Made by a program: the position numbers and the translations under genes. Positions 24,036-33,319 of a stretch of 64,000 nucleotides of DNA are shown here, piece by piece. The DNA is from Carboxydothermus hydrogenoformans Z-2901 (GTDB taxonomy: Bacteria > Bacillota > Z-2901 > Carboxydothermales > Carboxydothermaceae), in NCBI RefSeq assembly GCF_000012865.1, contig NC_007503.1, positions 1,462,001-1,526,000 on the forward strand, in the 5' to 3' direction. The notes under the pieces were generated by a model. The model did no database searches. It saw nothing but the letters and a program-made list of their open reading frames with translations, and was not told where the DNA came from. Numbering within the stretch: position 1 is the first letter of the stretch; each line of letters begins with the position of its first letter.

Positions 24036-26540
24036 CTATTCATAGGCTAATATTACCCTTACCTGGCTTTGCCCACCTGTATAAGCCCTTACTTTGAGAT
24101 AAGTGTAATCCGGTAACTGCATCTTGCCGCCGACGAAAGGTTCCCACTTTATCCCGTTTTTGGACTGCCAGAAATATTCTGGGTTTAAGTCGCTTTGGGC
24201 TTCGAAGATGGGAAGGTTGTTTACGTCTATCACCTGCACCTTAAAGATCGCTTCCATCTTTACCCCTTGGGTATCCGCCATAAAGACGAAGTCCTGCCAG
24301 GCGTATTTTATGGCATCGGTAGGTTCAGTTATTTCTACGTTTAAGCTCGATATTACCAGTGGCCCTAATCCAAATTCTTTTTGAAAGCTATTTGTTTTGT
24401 CCTCACCCATATAGTCGTAAAAACAAAGGTTTCTGCCCGTATTACTTACAATGCTATTTTTAAAGGTCATTGTAGCTTGACCGAATTTACCAACAGGCAA
24501 TTTCCATTTGAGTTTATATGTTTTTGTATTTACTGGCGTGATACTAAAATCTTTCGTATTTTCACCGGCTACAAATTTAAAGGATTTCTCGGTTATATTA
24601 AAGCCAGTTGGCAAATTGCTGGCATATACTTGGAAATAAATTTCCACATTTGGCGCATTAACTAATTTGGGGCTCCCATATTGGAAAAGGTTATGTATGT
24701 TAAGATACACAATATTACTATTTTCAGGAATTACCCATTGAAAAGTGATTCTGTCCGGATTAGTTCGTGTCCTGTAATAACAGATATTCTCAAATGTGAT
24801 AACCAACTCTCGAGGATTTTTTGTGTTATCGATAAAGTAGTAAATTTTTCCATCGGCAGGAACGTATAAATCAGCATTATATTTTAAAAGAGAATAATCT
24901 GCATTATAAATCGTTAAATTTGAGTTTGCTGAAATATTTATACTATTCGCTGTTGTGCCATTGTACTTTATTGTAAAATCACCTAAATTGATACCTAAAC
25001 TTTCATCATCACCTTGTCCTACCCAGAGATTGGTTACTTGTGAAGGAGCATCGCGCCAGAAGTAAGGAACTTCACTTATCCCGACGTAATCTAAATAAAT
25101 GCCATTTAATAAAGTGTTTGAACTTACATCTTCGCTAAACTCTAATGTAAACTCTGTATTTGTTGCCCATTCCTGGTTGGTTTGGTCGCCAGTAATAGCT
25201 GGAGTAATTGCTTTTATCCCAAAGGTTTCGTTGTTAAATATTAATACCTGGCCCAAACCATAAGGGGCAATAATATCTCCCGTTGGGCTTATAATTATAT
25301 TTCTTTTTCTTATAGGCGTGTCCCATGCATAAACATTGACAAGATTTTTGAATGCATGAATGAGAGTCCCAATTGAAGAAAGTTTTCCACAATTGCCTCC
25401 GGCATCCATAAAATAAATATTACCAGCTCCATCAACTGTTAAGTTGTCTATGTCATTCGAGTAAACCAGAACGCTACCATCTGTATTATAAATTTGAGGA
25501 ACATTTTCTCGAGTGTTATTGACCCATTCAAAGATTTTACTACCAAAAATGTTGAAGACTATTATTTTATCTCTATATGAAGTCACAAATTTGTGATTAA
25601 GTGGGTCATAACAAATATTATAGGTTTTGCTGTCGCCAGTAGTTATTTGCGTTCTAATTATTAAAACCCCAGTTGCTATATCCACTGCCATAAAAGCTTT
25701 ACCGTTTTCGTCATATCCTACAAAGTAGCATTTATCATCCAGAATAACTGCTTGGGTTAAACAGTAAATAGGAGTTCCATCTTGCTTTGTAGCTTTCCAC
25801 ACCAAGCTCCCGTTGGTTGAATTAATTTTGCAAAGTCTGTTTTCGCCGTCTATAAAATAGATATACCCAGCATCATCAACCGTAATAGGTTTATCAATAT
25901 TGTTAGTCTGGGTCCAGGTCCCAGCAAAGTATTTCCAAGAAGTAGTTCCATACTCCTTGTTGATTGCAATTAAAATCCGTTGTTCTGAATTTGGATAGTA
26001 TTGACTATAATCAACCCCTCCAAATGTCATAAGAAGTAAGTTATTCACAATAGAACAGTGATATGGAGGTCCCCACATATCAGTGAGAGTTACATTTACA
26101 ACTTGTTCAGTGTTTATATCAATAATGCAAAAACCAGCACCATTACCAGCGTCTTTAAATTTCCCATACGGACATAAAATAAAATCTCCACCAACCATCA
26201 ATGGATTATTGCTAAAATCTTCTCCAGGTGGTGGATTATCCACCCGAGGGTCCCGGTCAAAGTGAATTAATGCTGGGTAGCCAAAAAACCACCACCAATA
26301 TTCGCCAGTGATAGTTCCTATATTGATGAGTTCTTTTATTATATTCATATGATTATCGACAATATATAGCGCTGTATCTGTTGTCAATAGAAATCTATTA
26401 TCGCTCAATGTTAAAATTGAGTTTGCACTGACATTAGCCTTATAAGCTGGATAAAATTCATCCAATCCAATATAAGGATTATTGCTCCATCCTTCTTTAT
26501 TTCGTGTTACAATAGGCCATAAGCTATTATAAAGTCCCAT
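24036..26540 (-). CDS. Large tail protein with beta-propeller-like region, probable receptor-binding fibre
   Basis: 834 residues. The first 430 or so hold repeated blade-like segments (GYIYFIDGENRLCKINSTNG near residue 227, AGNIYFMDAGGNCGKLSS near 372) with the PQQ-like pattern D-x-G-N-I-Y-F-x-D. Then a Big-like domain follows (WATNTEFTLEFSEDVSSNT near 460), and more beta-rich sequence ends in RAYTGGQSQVRVILAYE. It is the largest gene between the tail hub and lysis genes, the usual place of host-recognition fibres. No enzymatic motif was found. Confidence 0.6.
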   Translation of the reverse strand: MGLYNSLWPIVTRNKEGWSNNPYIGLDEFYPAYKANVSANSILTLSDNRFLLTTDTALYIVDNHMNIIKELINIGTITGEYWWWFFGYPALIHFDRDPRVDNPPPGEDFSNNPLMVGGDFILCPYGKFKDAGNGAGFCIIDINTEQVVNVTLTDMWGPPYHCSIVNNLLLMTFGGVDYSQYYPNSEQRILIAINKEYGTTSWKYFAGTWTQTNNIDKPITVDDAGYIYFIDGENRLCKINSTNGSLVWKATKQDGTPIYCLTQAVILDDKCYFVGYDENGKAFMAVDIATGVLIIRTQITTGDSKTYNICYDPLNHKFVTSYRDKIIVFNIFGSKIFEWVNNTRENVPQIYNTDGSVLVYSNDIDNLTVDGAGNIYFMDAGGNCGKLSSIGTLIHAFKNLVNVYAWDTPIRKRNIIISPTGDIIAPYGLGQVLIFNNETFGIKAITPAITGDQTNQEWATNTEFTLEFSEDVSSNTLLNGIYLDYVGISEVPYFWRDAPSQVTNLWVGQGDDESLGINLGDFTIKYNGTTANSINISANSNLTIYNADYSLLKYNADLYVPADGKIYYFIDNTKNPRELVITFENICYYRTRTNPDRITFQWVIPENSNIVYLNIHNLFQYGSPKLVNAPNVEIYFQVYASNLPTGFNITEKSFKFVAGENTKDFSITPVNTKTYKLKWKLPVGKFGQATMTFKNSIVSNTGRNLCFYDYMGEDKTNSFQKEFGLGPLVISSLNVEITEPTDAIKYAWQDFVFMADTQGVKMEAIFKVQVIDVNNLPIFEAQSDLNPEYFWQSKNGIKWEPFVGGKMQLPDYTYLKVRAYTGGQSQVRVILAYE

Positions 26541-27104
26541 CTACACTGCCCCCTCTGGCGGACTTGTTGGTTCTAAATGTATCTGCAACAAAAAAAGCGG
26601 CAAAGCCACGCCGCTTCCAGTGTCTATCTTCTCAAATATTAGCACGTCTCCTGCTTCTAAAAGCTTTGTCTTATCCGCCACTAATATATCTGTTTGGAAT
26701 GGTTCTATATCCCCGTTTATGGTGTTTGTCGCAATTACTTCCCCGGTCCGCTGGTTCTTCAGTATTAACTGCGTATAATTGCTTAAGTCGGCTGTGACAC
26801 TGCCCTGCGGTACAAAATAAGCACCTGTAACCTGGTAATAAGTCCCTGCGGCAAAAACCGGTATTGCCCCGTAATACCCAGCCGGGAGCGGGCCAAATAA
26901 GAAGGACACCTTTTCCCCATATAGCAGGTCATTTGCAAGGTTTTGCTGCAGGATAATGTTATCCACAAAACTGGTGAAGTCCTTAACGAAGAAAGTTAAC
27001 CTGACCTGGGTTATCTCTTTTTCTGTGTTTTTAACATTTATCGTCTCTTCTTTTATCTTCCATTCTACCTGGAAAGTTTGATTAAAAACTTCGGTAAAAG
27101 CCAT
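26541..27104 (-). CDS. Phage tail/baseplate protein of unknown function
   Basis: 187 residues, beta-rich, beginning MAFTEVFNQTFQVEWKIKEE. I do not recognise a domain. It directly abuts the fibre gene and the 107-residue gene with no spacer, so it belongs to the tail-tip block. Confidence 0.6.
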   Translation of the reverse strand: MAFTEVFNQTFQVEWKIKEETINVKNTEKEITQVRLTFFVKDFTSFVDNIILQQNLANDLLYGEKVSFLFGPLPAGYYGAIPVFAAGTYYQVTGAYFVPQGSVTADLSNYTQLILKNQRTGEVIATNTINGDIEPFQTDILVADKTKLLEAGDVLIFEKIDTGSGVALPLFLLQIHLEPTSPPEGAV

Positions 27105-27428
27105 CTAAATTTCCCCCTCGCAGGGTAAAATTGTTTCTTCTTTCGTCCCGTCGGCAAAAATTATTTCAACTTTGGCAAATAATTGTGGTGTTTTCTTTAT
27201 TTCATCACTGGCCCCGGGCAAGTATTGAAACTTCAGTTTAAAATCCGGTGGCTTGCCGGTGATAGCTACATCCTGCCATATCTTACCCCCTGGCAGTATG
27301 CGAAACACCTTTAAAGATGTTGGCGGTCCGCCATCTATTTTATCCGCGTTCATATACTGCCAGTATTCCTGTGCATCCTCGGCTTTTGGGTTCTTGATTA
27401 GGTTTTTGCTGTATATCGGTTCAGCCAT
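27105..27428 (-). CDS. Small phage tail-tip protein
   Basis: 107 residues starting MAEPIYSKNLIKNPKAEDAQEYW, like the start of carbohydrate-binding-type domains seen on phage fibres (NLIxNPxAE). The rest is beta-rich (IWQDVAITGKPPDFKLKFQYLPG). It may be an adhesin module expressed separately; the function is inferred from context only. Confidence 0.55.
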   Translation of the reverse strand: MAEPIYSKNLIKNPKAEDAQEYWQYMNADKIDGGPPTSLKVFRILPGGKIWQDVAITGKPPDFKLKFQYLPGASDEIKKTPQLFAKVEIIFADGTKEETILPCEGEI

Positions 27429-27431
27429 CTT

Positions 27432-28772
27432 TTATCCCACCTTCCGGCCTTCGATTGTTACCGAAAGGCCGCCCGTAAAATCTATATTCTGCCGGTAAAT
27501 AAGTAAATTCACGATCCCCAGCTTATCAGCATTATCTATTGCCGTTATAATGTCACCAAGTTCCAAAGAAGGGTCGCCTCGCGTCTCCAAAACTACTGTT
27601 GCGTATGGGTCGCTGATTACTTGTTGCAAATTGTTTAAAATATTCTGAGCCACCGCATAGTTTTGAATGTAAATACTGTCAATCTCCAACTCACGCTCGT
27701 CAAATACTACCGGGTTAGCAAAAGATATGCTGGACATTTTATCCTTTAATGCCGTCCCGGTTATGGTAATTAAAGGCTTTTCTGCCACTGCTCCGCTGTT
27801 GTTTACGGTTAAAATTACTTTTGTTGCAGTATATTCCACTGCATTGGCAGTAATATTTGCGGCCTCTGTTATGGTTATGTCTTTTATGTTTAACACCGGC
27901 GACATATCGAAAGCATACTCTGGCAGTGCCGTAGTTCCCGGTGATATTTCCTCTCCGCTTATTTCCAATAGCTTATCTTCTACCGGTGTAAAATAATGAA
28001 TTCTGGCAGTAAGTTTACTGTAATAATTATCATATCGTTGCGGGTTTTCTCCGGCTATAATCAAATCGTTGTCCGTCATAGTTATTACCGGAGTCCCGGC
28101 TGTTGATTGCCTTTTAACGTTAATTTTCCCATCACGGCCAGCATAAACATTGGCTCCGGTAACAAGTGCCAATTTCTGCAATATCTCGCCAGCGGTTTCG
28201 TCGGTTAGCCAGAAATACGGAATAGTTATAATAGCCAAACTATCATCAATGTAATATTTTGTTACATCAAAGGCGTTGAAAATAATTTCAAAAGCCTTTT
28301 TTGCGGTAACGCTGGTATAAACTTTAGATGAATTCCCCTTTTTTTTGCCTATCCAAAAAAGGTCGTCATAACAAGTAAAAGTTGCCTCGACGCTGTCTGC
28401 TGGCGCACTCAAGCTGTAAAGGTAATATTGGCCTAATGGTATATATTCGGTCCCGGTGCTTAATCTTACCCCTAAATACGGGACAACTTTTATCCTGGGA
28501 TTGATTTTATTGTAATACGGCGAAGCAGTATTGGTTGGTGTAAATTGCCGTTCGTCATTGCGCAATGTCAGTATTAGTTCATTAGCGGAAATCCCACCTA
28601 CCGGGACGTTAACGAAGCTCTGCAATTCTTCTAAGATCCTCAGGCTCACAATGTCATCCTCGGTAAAAACAGTCGGGGTGGCATCAAAATATACTTCCAC
28701 TTTTGGGACAATTTCTCGGTAATCAGCTTTAATTTTTTCTTTATACTCCCCGCTGGTATTTATCACCGCCAC
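27432..28772 (-). CDS. Phage baseplate hub / tail-associated protein
   Basis: 446 residues. The N-terminal half (VEVYFDATPTVFTEDDIVSLRILEEL, ELILTLRNDERQFTP, YIPLGQYYLYSL) follows the pattern of siphovirus hub proteins, where a tail-associated protein sits below the distal tail protein. It lies just after the small 117-residue tail gene and before the fibre block. I see no peptidase motif at its C-terminus, unlike many Tal proteins. Confidence 0.65.
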   Translation of the reverse strand: MAVINTSGEYKEKIKADYREIVPKVEVYFDATPTVFTEDDIVSLRILEELQSFVNVPVGGISANELILTLRNDERQFTPTNTASPYYNKINPRIKVVPYLGVRLSTGTEYIPLGQYYLYSLSAPADSVEATFTCYDDLFWIGKKKGNSSKVYTSVTAKKAFEIIFNAFDVTKYYIDDSLAIITIPYFWLTDETAGEILQKLALVTGANVYAGRDGKINVKRQSTAGTPVITMTDNDLIIAGENPQRYDNYYSKLTARIHYFTPVEDKLLEISGEEISPGTTALPEYAFDMSPVLNIKDITITEAANITANAVEYTATKVILTVNNSGAVAEKPLITITGTALKDKMSSISFANPVVFDERELEIDSIYIQNYAVAQNILNNLQQVISDPYATVVLETRGDPSLELGDIITAIDNADKLGIVNLLIYRQNIDFTGGLSVTIEGRKVG

Positions 28773-28778
28773 CCCTCC

Positions 28779-29132
28779 TTACTGTTCGATTAGCGCAAAT
28801 TCCACATTCTCGTACAACATTTCCCCGGAGCTATCCCTCGTAAGCGGTTTAGCTTTGATTGCTCCGGCATAGCAGGTTATCGTTTTTTCGCCGTCTGTAT
28901 CATCATAAGTTACCGTGAAAAAAACCCTACCAGGCTGGTAAATTTGCGCTTTAATTGCGTTTAGCTGACTTTCTTTTAAAAGTGTATACTTGCAGTTTAA
29001 TTTTCGCTTCTGGGCCACATATTCCATTGTCATTTTCCCAGAAGCTACCCGCCCGGATTTGGTTAACACATACCACTCCAGGCCTATATCCTGTGGTGTT
29101 GGCATGACTTGGCCGTTAATTTTAAATGCCAC
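28779..29132 (-). CDS. Small distal tail protein (DUF6711-like)
   Basis: 117 residues starting MAFKINGQVMPTPQDIGLEWYVL, a pattern of short tail proteins found between the tape measure and hub genes in Firmicutes phages (DUF6711 type). It overlaps the tape measure gene by 11 nt. It probably forms part of the tail tip. Confidence 0.65.
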   Translation of the reverse strand: MAFKINGQVMPTPQDIGLEWYVLTKSGRVASGKMTMEYVAQKRKLNCKYTLLKESQLNAIKAQIYQPGRVFFTVTYDDTDGEKTITCYAGAIKAKPLTRDSSGEMLYENVEFALIEQ

Positions 29133-31500
29133 TCATTACCACCCGCCTTTGTTCGTCAATTCTTACTCTTGCAAGTCTGCGTTCCAATTCTCGTAAACCT
29201 GCTTCATCTGCGACTAAAGTACCAATGTTCAAATTTATTACTGTTTGCTCGCCCTGTATGCTGCTAAGTAATGCATCCAGTTTTGAGAGTGGAATTATTG
29301 CTTCTGGTTCTTTCTCCCCTACCAGAGCAACCTGTGGAGTGGTTACGATTCCACCGGAGGCATAAGCTGGGATTGGGATATTGGGCAGTATTCGTTTCCC
29401 TAATGCAGCTAAAAGCGCGGCCAATCCGCCACCTGCAAGTGCGCTTAACTCGGTTTTTAATCCTTTGACCTTTTCCCATATTCCGCTTAAAAAATTACCA
29501 ACTTTAGTCGCTATTCCTTGCGCTAAGCCCGGCAAGCTCCCGATTATCGTATTAAAGTTTGTTTTTATGTTTTCCCAAACGCTTCTAACAGTAGCTTTTA
29601 ACGGCTCAAATTTTTGCCCAATCTGTGTTGCATAAGTCTGTGCAAGGCTGGGAATACTGCTTATTATTTCCCTGAATTTTTCTTTTGTGGTGTTCCATAC
29701 CTGCTGTGCCTTTGTTTTTACCGGTTCTAATTTTTGCCCGATTTGCGTCGCATAAGTCTGTGCAAGGCCAGGGATGCCACTTATTATTTCCCGGAATTTT
29801 TCCTTTATATTGCCCCAAACTGTGCTGGCACTTGTTTTTACGGTATTCCAGGTTGTTTGCAAACGGCCCGGTAGTGTGGCCAGGTTTGTGGCAATTCCGG
29901 TTACCAGCGACGGGACGCCAACTACAATTCCGTTTTTGACTGTTTCCCAGCCGCGTTTAATTCCTTCCCAGACATTTTGTAACTTTGTTTGCCATTCAGG
30001 AGCTAAAGCTGGTGCCGGTATCGGCCATTGCAACCTGCTTTTTACTTCCTCCCAGCGCCGTTGTAATTCTTCCCATATCTCACTTATACGGTTTCTTACT
30101 CGCTCCCAAGTTCCTGCTGTTTCTTCTGCTGGTTGTGGCGTTGCACCCCAGGGAGGTTGCTGGTTTCTTGCCGGGGGTACTATCGGCGGTGGTTTTAATG
30201 GACTTTCATTTTCCCCTGTTCCTTCCGTTGGCGTTGTAGGAGTGGTTATATCCCATTCAGGTAGCAGGTTCTCTACCGCACTCCCCAAATTTGCTTGCTC
30301 CGTTTCTTCGATAACGTTATACACTTCATCAAATGCTGCTAAAAACTTCTTTATTTCTTTCGTTGTGTTAGCTGTGGCCTTTGTCGCTTCCTTAAAAATA
30401 TCGGTATATTTTTTATAGATTTCGTTTGGATTGGTCTTGGCCATGTCTTCATTGGCTTTTTTAGCTAATTGGGCATTTATCCAGTACATACCGAAAGCCG
30501 CAGCAAGCGCCATAACTATTGCAACAATCGGGTTTCTTGCTAAAACTGTACTTAAAGCAGCAAAGCCAGCTGTTAATTGTGGCAGGATTGTTACCAGTGC
30601 TCCGAATACCGTTAATAGCGGACCAACAGCAGCTATTAACACCGTAAAAGCAACAGTCACAACCTGCAATGGTCTTGGTAATTGCTGATAAATGTAAATA
30701 GCTTTACTTAAAAGGTCTATCATTCGAGTAATTACAGGCAGTAAAATACTGCCAATCGTTACCGATAAATCCCGCCATTGTTCCCTTAATTTTCTGGCCT
30801 GGTTAGCCGGGCTTTCTGCTGTCCGTGCCAGGTCGCCTTGTGCTGCTGCGGTTTGTTTTAAGATAAGCCCATACCTTGCAATAACTTTTTGAGTTTGGGA
30901 TAGTTCTTCTCCGGTCTTTGCTATACCAGTCTGGTAGGCATATTGCTTGGCCGTTTCTTCATCAACAAGTATACCCAGCGCTTTCAATGGTTCAGTTTCT
31001 CCGGTAATTCCAGCACGCAGTTTCTCAAAGGCTTCTTCGGGCTTTAAATTGTAAAAGCTAGCCATATCATACGATAATTGGGTCAAGCTTTCCGACATAC
31101 GGAGAGCGGCATCGTTTGAAAAACCCATGCTTTTAAACATGGTAAAAAACATCCCGGCGTTTTGGCGCAGGGAATAAGCGCTAATTCCCAGCGCTTTAGC
31201 TGTTTCTTCGCTCCATTTACGGGCTGCATCTGCCATGTTACCAAAGGAAACCTCGAATAAGTTTTCGCTTTCTATGGCATCCATAGCGGTGTTAACCATT
31301 TGCCGGCCAATAAAAGTCAATGGTGCTGTTATGGCAAGCGACATTTTTTCGCCAACTTTTTGGATGTTTTCTCCTAAATCTTTGAATTGTTTTTTGGTTT
31401 CATCAGCAAAATCTTTCACCCTTAACTCTGCTTCTTTTAAACTTCTTATGAGATTGCTCATATCTACGCCCATCAAAACAAAAAGCCGTCCTACTTCCAT
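29122..31500 (-). CDS. Tail tape measure protein
   Basis: 792 residues that set tail length and help genome ejection. An N-terminal coiled coil (SNLIRSLKEAELRVKDFADETKK) is followed by the phage tail tape-measure region (PLTFIGRQMVNTAMDAIES, NAGMFFTMFKSMGFSNDAALRMSES). Hydrophobic helices lie near residues 275-340, then a Pro/Thr-rich linker, then about three 40-residue repeats, and a C-terminus with FANGIIT-like ASGGIVTTPQVALVGE, a motif seen at tape-measure ends. It is the longest gene but one in the phage, and directly follows the tail chaperone genes. Confidence 0.9.
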   Translation of the reverse strand: MEVGRLFVLMGVDMSNLIRSLKEAELRVKDFADETKKQFKDLGENIQKVGEKMSLAITAPLTFIGRQMVNTAMDAIESENLFEVSFGNMADAARKWSEETAKALGISAYSLRQNAGMFFTMFKSMGFSNDAALRMSESLTQLSYDMASFYNLKPEEAFEKLRAGITGETEPLKALGILVDEETAKQYAYQTGIAKTGEELSQTQKVIARYGLILKQTAAAQGDLARTAESPANQARKLREQWRDLSVTIGSILLPVITRMIDLLSKAIYIYQQLPRPLQVVTVAFTVLIAAVGPLLTVFGALVTILPQLTAGFAALSTVLARNPIVAIVMALAAAFGMYWINAQLAKKANEDMAKTNPNEIYKKYTDIFKEATKATANTTKEIKKFLAAFDEVYNVIEETEQANLGSAVENLLPEWDITTPTTPTEGTGENESPLKPPPIVPPARNQQPPWGATPQPAEETAGTWERVRNRISEIWEELQRRWEEVKSRLQWPIPAPALAPEWQTKLQNVWEGIKRGWETVKNGIVVGVPSLVTGIATNLATLPGRLQTTWNTVKTSASTVWGNIKEKFREIISGIPGLAQTYATQIGQKLEPVKTKAQQVWNTTKEKFREIISSIPSLAQTYATQIGQKFEPLKATVRSVWENIKTNFNTIIGSLPGLAQGIATKVGNFLSGIWEKVKGLKTELSALAGGGLAALLAALGKRILPNIPIPAYASGGIVTTPQVALVGEKEPEAIIPLSKLDALLSSIQGEQTVINLNIGTLVADEAGLRELERRLARVRIDEQRRVVMSGI
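29500..29840 (-). repeat. 120-bp tandem repeats within the tape measure gene
   Basis: Units begin TTTTTGCCC at 29611 and 29731 on the plus strand, 120 bases apart, with a more diverged copy to the left. The encoded 40-residue unit runs LAQTYATQIGQK-EP-K------VW---KEKFREIIS-IP. Confidence 0.8.
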
Positions 31501-31803
31501 TTACACATCACCACCTAACTTTTTCTTTAGTTCCTCCAGTTCTTCCCGCATTTCTTCCTTTGTCTTTTGCTTCTTCTTTTCCCACGGTGGCGGTCCAATA
31601 AAATCTTCTATTTCATACGCTTTTCCTTTTTTCCCGGCTAACAAATTAGCCATTGTTGCAGCTAAAAATGCAAATTTGCTCCATTCCTTATAATCCCTAA
31701 TAGAAATAAAATCGGTCAGAGAGTTTAGAATATCGTTTAACTCTCTGACCGTTAATCCGTCCACTATATCCGGCGTCCATCCAAATTCACTGGCCAGTAA
31801 CAC
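31501..31803 (-). CDS. Tail assembly chaperone, frameshift extension (gpT-like)
   Basis: The frame (100 codons from a GTG at 31803) has no Shine-Dalgarno; the sequence before it is CCGAAATAATA. It lies in the -1 frame relative to the gene upstream, and that -1 frame stays open back past a T TTT TTC heptamer. I infer that it is translated mainly as the C-terminal part of a fusion of about 209 residues. The end is a charged coiled coil (KKKQKTKEEMREELEELKKK). It sits directly before the tape measure gene, where gpG/gpGT pairs lie. Confidence 0.75.
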   Translation of the reverse strand: MLLASEFGWTPDIVDGLTVRELNDILNSLTDFISIRDYKEWSKFAFLAATMANLLAGKKGKAYEIEDFIGPPPWEKKKQKTKEEMREELEELKKKLGGDV

Positions 31804-31805
31804 TA

Positions 31806-32129
31806 TTATTTCGGCGTAACCTGCTGGCTGAAGGATAGCAAGGGCTTTATTATTTTTTTCACGCCGAAAAAATTCACATCAAGCCAGGCCTCCACTAACT
31901 CTTCAATTTGCGACATATACGCTTCGTCTAAATCTTCCTGAGTTAGCTCCGGGAATAATTTCAATAGATTTTCCTGTAAAAACGGGATAAGCTCATCAAG
32001 TTGTTTATTTGTTATGTTTTCGCCAAAGGCTTCGGTGATAAGCGGGATTACTGTTTCTTTTATTTCCTTTATTTTCAATTCCCTAACGGTTACAGTTTTT
32101 TCTGCAACTTTAACAGTCTTAACGCGCAT
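31806..32129 (-). CDS. Tail assembly chaperone (gpG-like)
   Basis: 107 residues, largely helical and acidic (EIKETVIPLITEAFGENITNKQLDELIPFLQ). Position between the tail tube gene and the tape measure, plus a slippery heptamer at codons 86-88, identify it as the short product of the gpG/gpGT chaperone pair that binds the tape measure during tail assembly. Confidence 0.8.
   Translation of the reverse strand: MRVKTVKVAEKTVTVRELKIKEIKETVIPLITEAFGENITNKQLDELIPFLQENLLKLFPELTQEDLDEAYMSQIEELVEAWLDVNFFGVKKIIKPLLSFSQQVTPK
31866..31872 (-). promoter_or_regulatory. -1 ribosomal frameshift heptamer T TTT TTC
   Basis: In the zero frame the codons read AAT TTT TTC, giving the canonical X XXY YYZ heptamer T TTT TTC. 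Slippage leads straight into the open -1 frame of the downstream chaperone extension. Confidence 0.75.
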
Positions 32130-32144
32130 TATTTCACCTCGTTA

Positions 32145-32552
32145 TTAAGCTTTTGTTAAAGCCCCGGTCCCGGCTAAAGTACCTTTCACATTCACCGGGT
32201 CATCGTGAGGCCCATCATAACTAAATTTTTCTATCCGTGCATTTCCAGTATAGGTTGTCCCGCTGGGCATTTCCAGTTTTACCTTTATGGTTTGCCGGTT
32301 CATGTAAGCGGTTTCTATAGCCGATAACCCGTTATCACTTTCAAGTGCTAACCCCTCAAAGTCTATACTCCAGCTATTAAAACCAGGAACTTCTTCTTTC
32401 CAACCGTTGCTGTCTTTGGTGGTTACATCTATTCCATCATTTGACAGGTTTAAAGTGGCACCTTTTTGACCGCCAACTAAAACCCAGGTAGGAGTTGCCG
32501 GATCCGTACTGGTATTAACGTAAAGTAAAAAATCAACACCCATTTGCGCCAT
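32145..32552 (-). CDS. Major tail tube protein
   Basis: 135 residues, beta-rich, starting MAQMGVDFLLYVNTSTDPATPTW. The segments LNLSNDGIDVTTKDSNGWKE and GFNSWSIDFEGLALESDN follow the pattern of TP901-1/phi13-type tail tube proteins. It lies between the tail terminator and chaperone genes, as expected. Confidence 0.85.
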   Translation of the reverse strand: MAQMGVDFLLYVNTSTDPATPTWVLVGGQKGATLNLSNDGIDVTTKDSNGWKEEVPGFNSWSIDFEGLALESDNGLSAIETAYMNRQTIKVKLEMPSGTTYTGNARIEKFSYDGPHDDPVNVKGTLAGTGALTKA

Positions 32553-32565
32553 CTTACCTCACCCC

Positions 32566-32934
32566 TTAAAAAGTTTTTGTCACCTTAAAATTCACGCTGA
32601 ATTCATACCGCCCGTTTTTATCCGTGCCAAGATAGGCCGGGCTCTGCTGGGCAGCAATCAAATAAAAAATTGAAGTGTTCCCGTGTAATGTTTTGTAAAT
32701 TTCGTTTATTCTTTGCCGTGCCGACTGGTATTCACTTCCCCGCACCATCACCTGAAAGGTAGGGTATTCCACCAAAGCAGCTGTTACTAACTCCGGCTTA
32801 AAACCGCCAGTTTCAAAAAGTGCGACGCAATCGTCCGGAGTATCAGGCATAATGCCAACAAACATATCTACTCTTAACACTGCTAATCCTTGCTGTTGCA
32901 GGTAATTTGCAATGGTTTCTAACATGTTAATCAC
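32566..32934 (-). CDS. Tail terminator / minor capsid protein
   Basis: 122 residues of the minor-capsid-3/tail-terminator type: LETIANYLQQQGLAVLRVDMFVG, then PTFQVMVRGSEYQSARQRINEIYKTLHG. Such proteins cap the tail tube. It overlaps the preceding gene by 8 nt and is followed by the tube gene. Confidence 0.75.
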   Translation of the reverse strand: MINMLETIANYLQQQGLAVLRVDMFVGIMPDTPDDCVALFETGGFKPELVTAALVEYPTFQVMVRGSEYQSARQRINEIYKTLHGNTSIFYLIAAQQSPAYLGTDKNGRYEFSVNFKVTKTF

Positions 32935-33319
32935 CTATTTCCTCATGGATGGCATTAGCAATTAATTTTTCGTATTTATTTACGTTTTCTTTATAAGGAT
33001 CTTCAAGATATTTTGCTTTTCTTCCTGGCACTGATAACTTACTTCTTGGGTTTGGATGCCTTAGAGTTAAGTCTTCGTGTTGTTTTATCGCATAAGGTAA
33101 GCTGTACCCAACCGTGACATAAAATCGATTGCCTTCATTTTTAATATCACTAACTTTGCAATCTGCTTCCAGGTCACCGTATTCTTTTGGCGCTTGCTTT
33201 GCTGACTTCCTTTGCAGGTCGGCTCCAGCAGTAAGTAATGCGGTCCTTATAGCTTTATCAACCTTGCTTAATACCTTCTCCCCGTGCCATTCAAATTTAT
33301 AATCCGCCATTATACCCAC
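32927..33319 (-). CDS. Head-tail joining protein (minor capsid protein, HK97 gp10-like)
   Basis: 130 residues. The motif VGYSLPYAIKQHEDLTLRHPNPRSK near residue 70 and LEDPYKENVNKYEKLIANAI near the end are typical of minor capsid proteins that join head and tail. It overlaps neighbours on both sides (10 and 8 nt). Confidence 0.75.
   Translation of the reverse strand: MGIMADYKFEWHGEKVLSKVDKAIRTALLTAGADLQRKSAKQAPKEYGDLEADCKVSDIKNEGNRFYVTVGYSLPYAIKQHEDLTLRHPNPRSKLSVPGRKAKYLEDPYKENVNKYEKLIANAIHEEIGD

Noticed and set aside
24381-24869. Plus-strand open frames inside the tail fibre gene
   Set aside because: They have no ribosome sites and are shadows of the minus-strand gene.
29774-30418. Plus-strand open frame of 214 codons
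   Set aside because: It lies wholly inside the tape measure gene on the other strand and has no ribosome site or recognisable domain.
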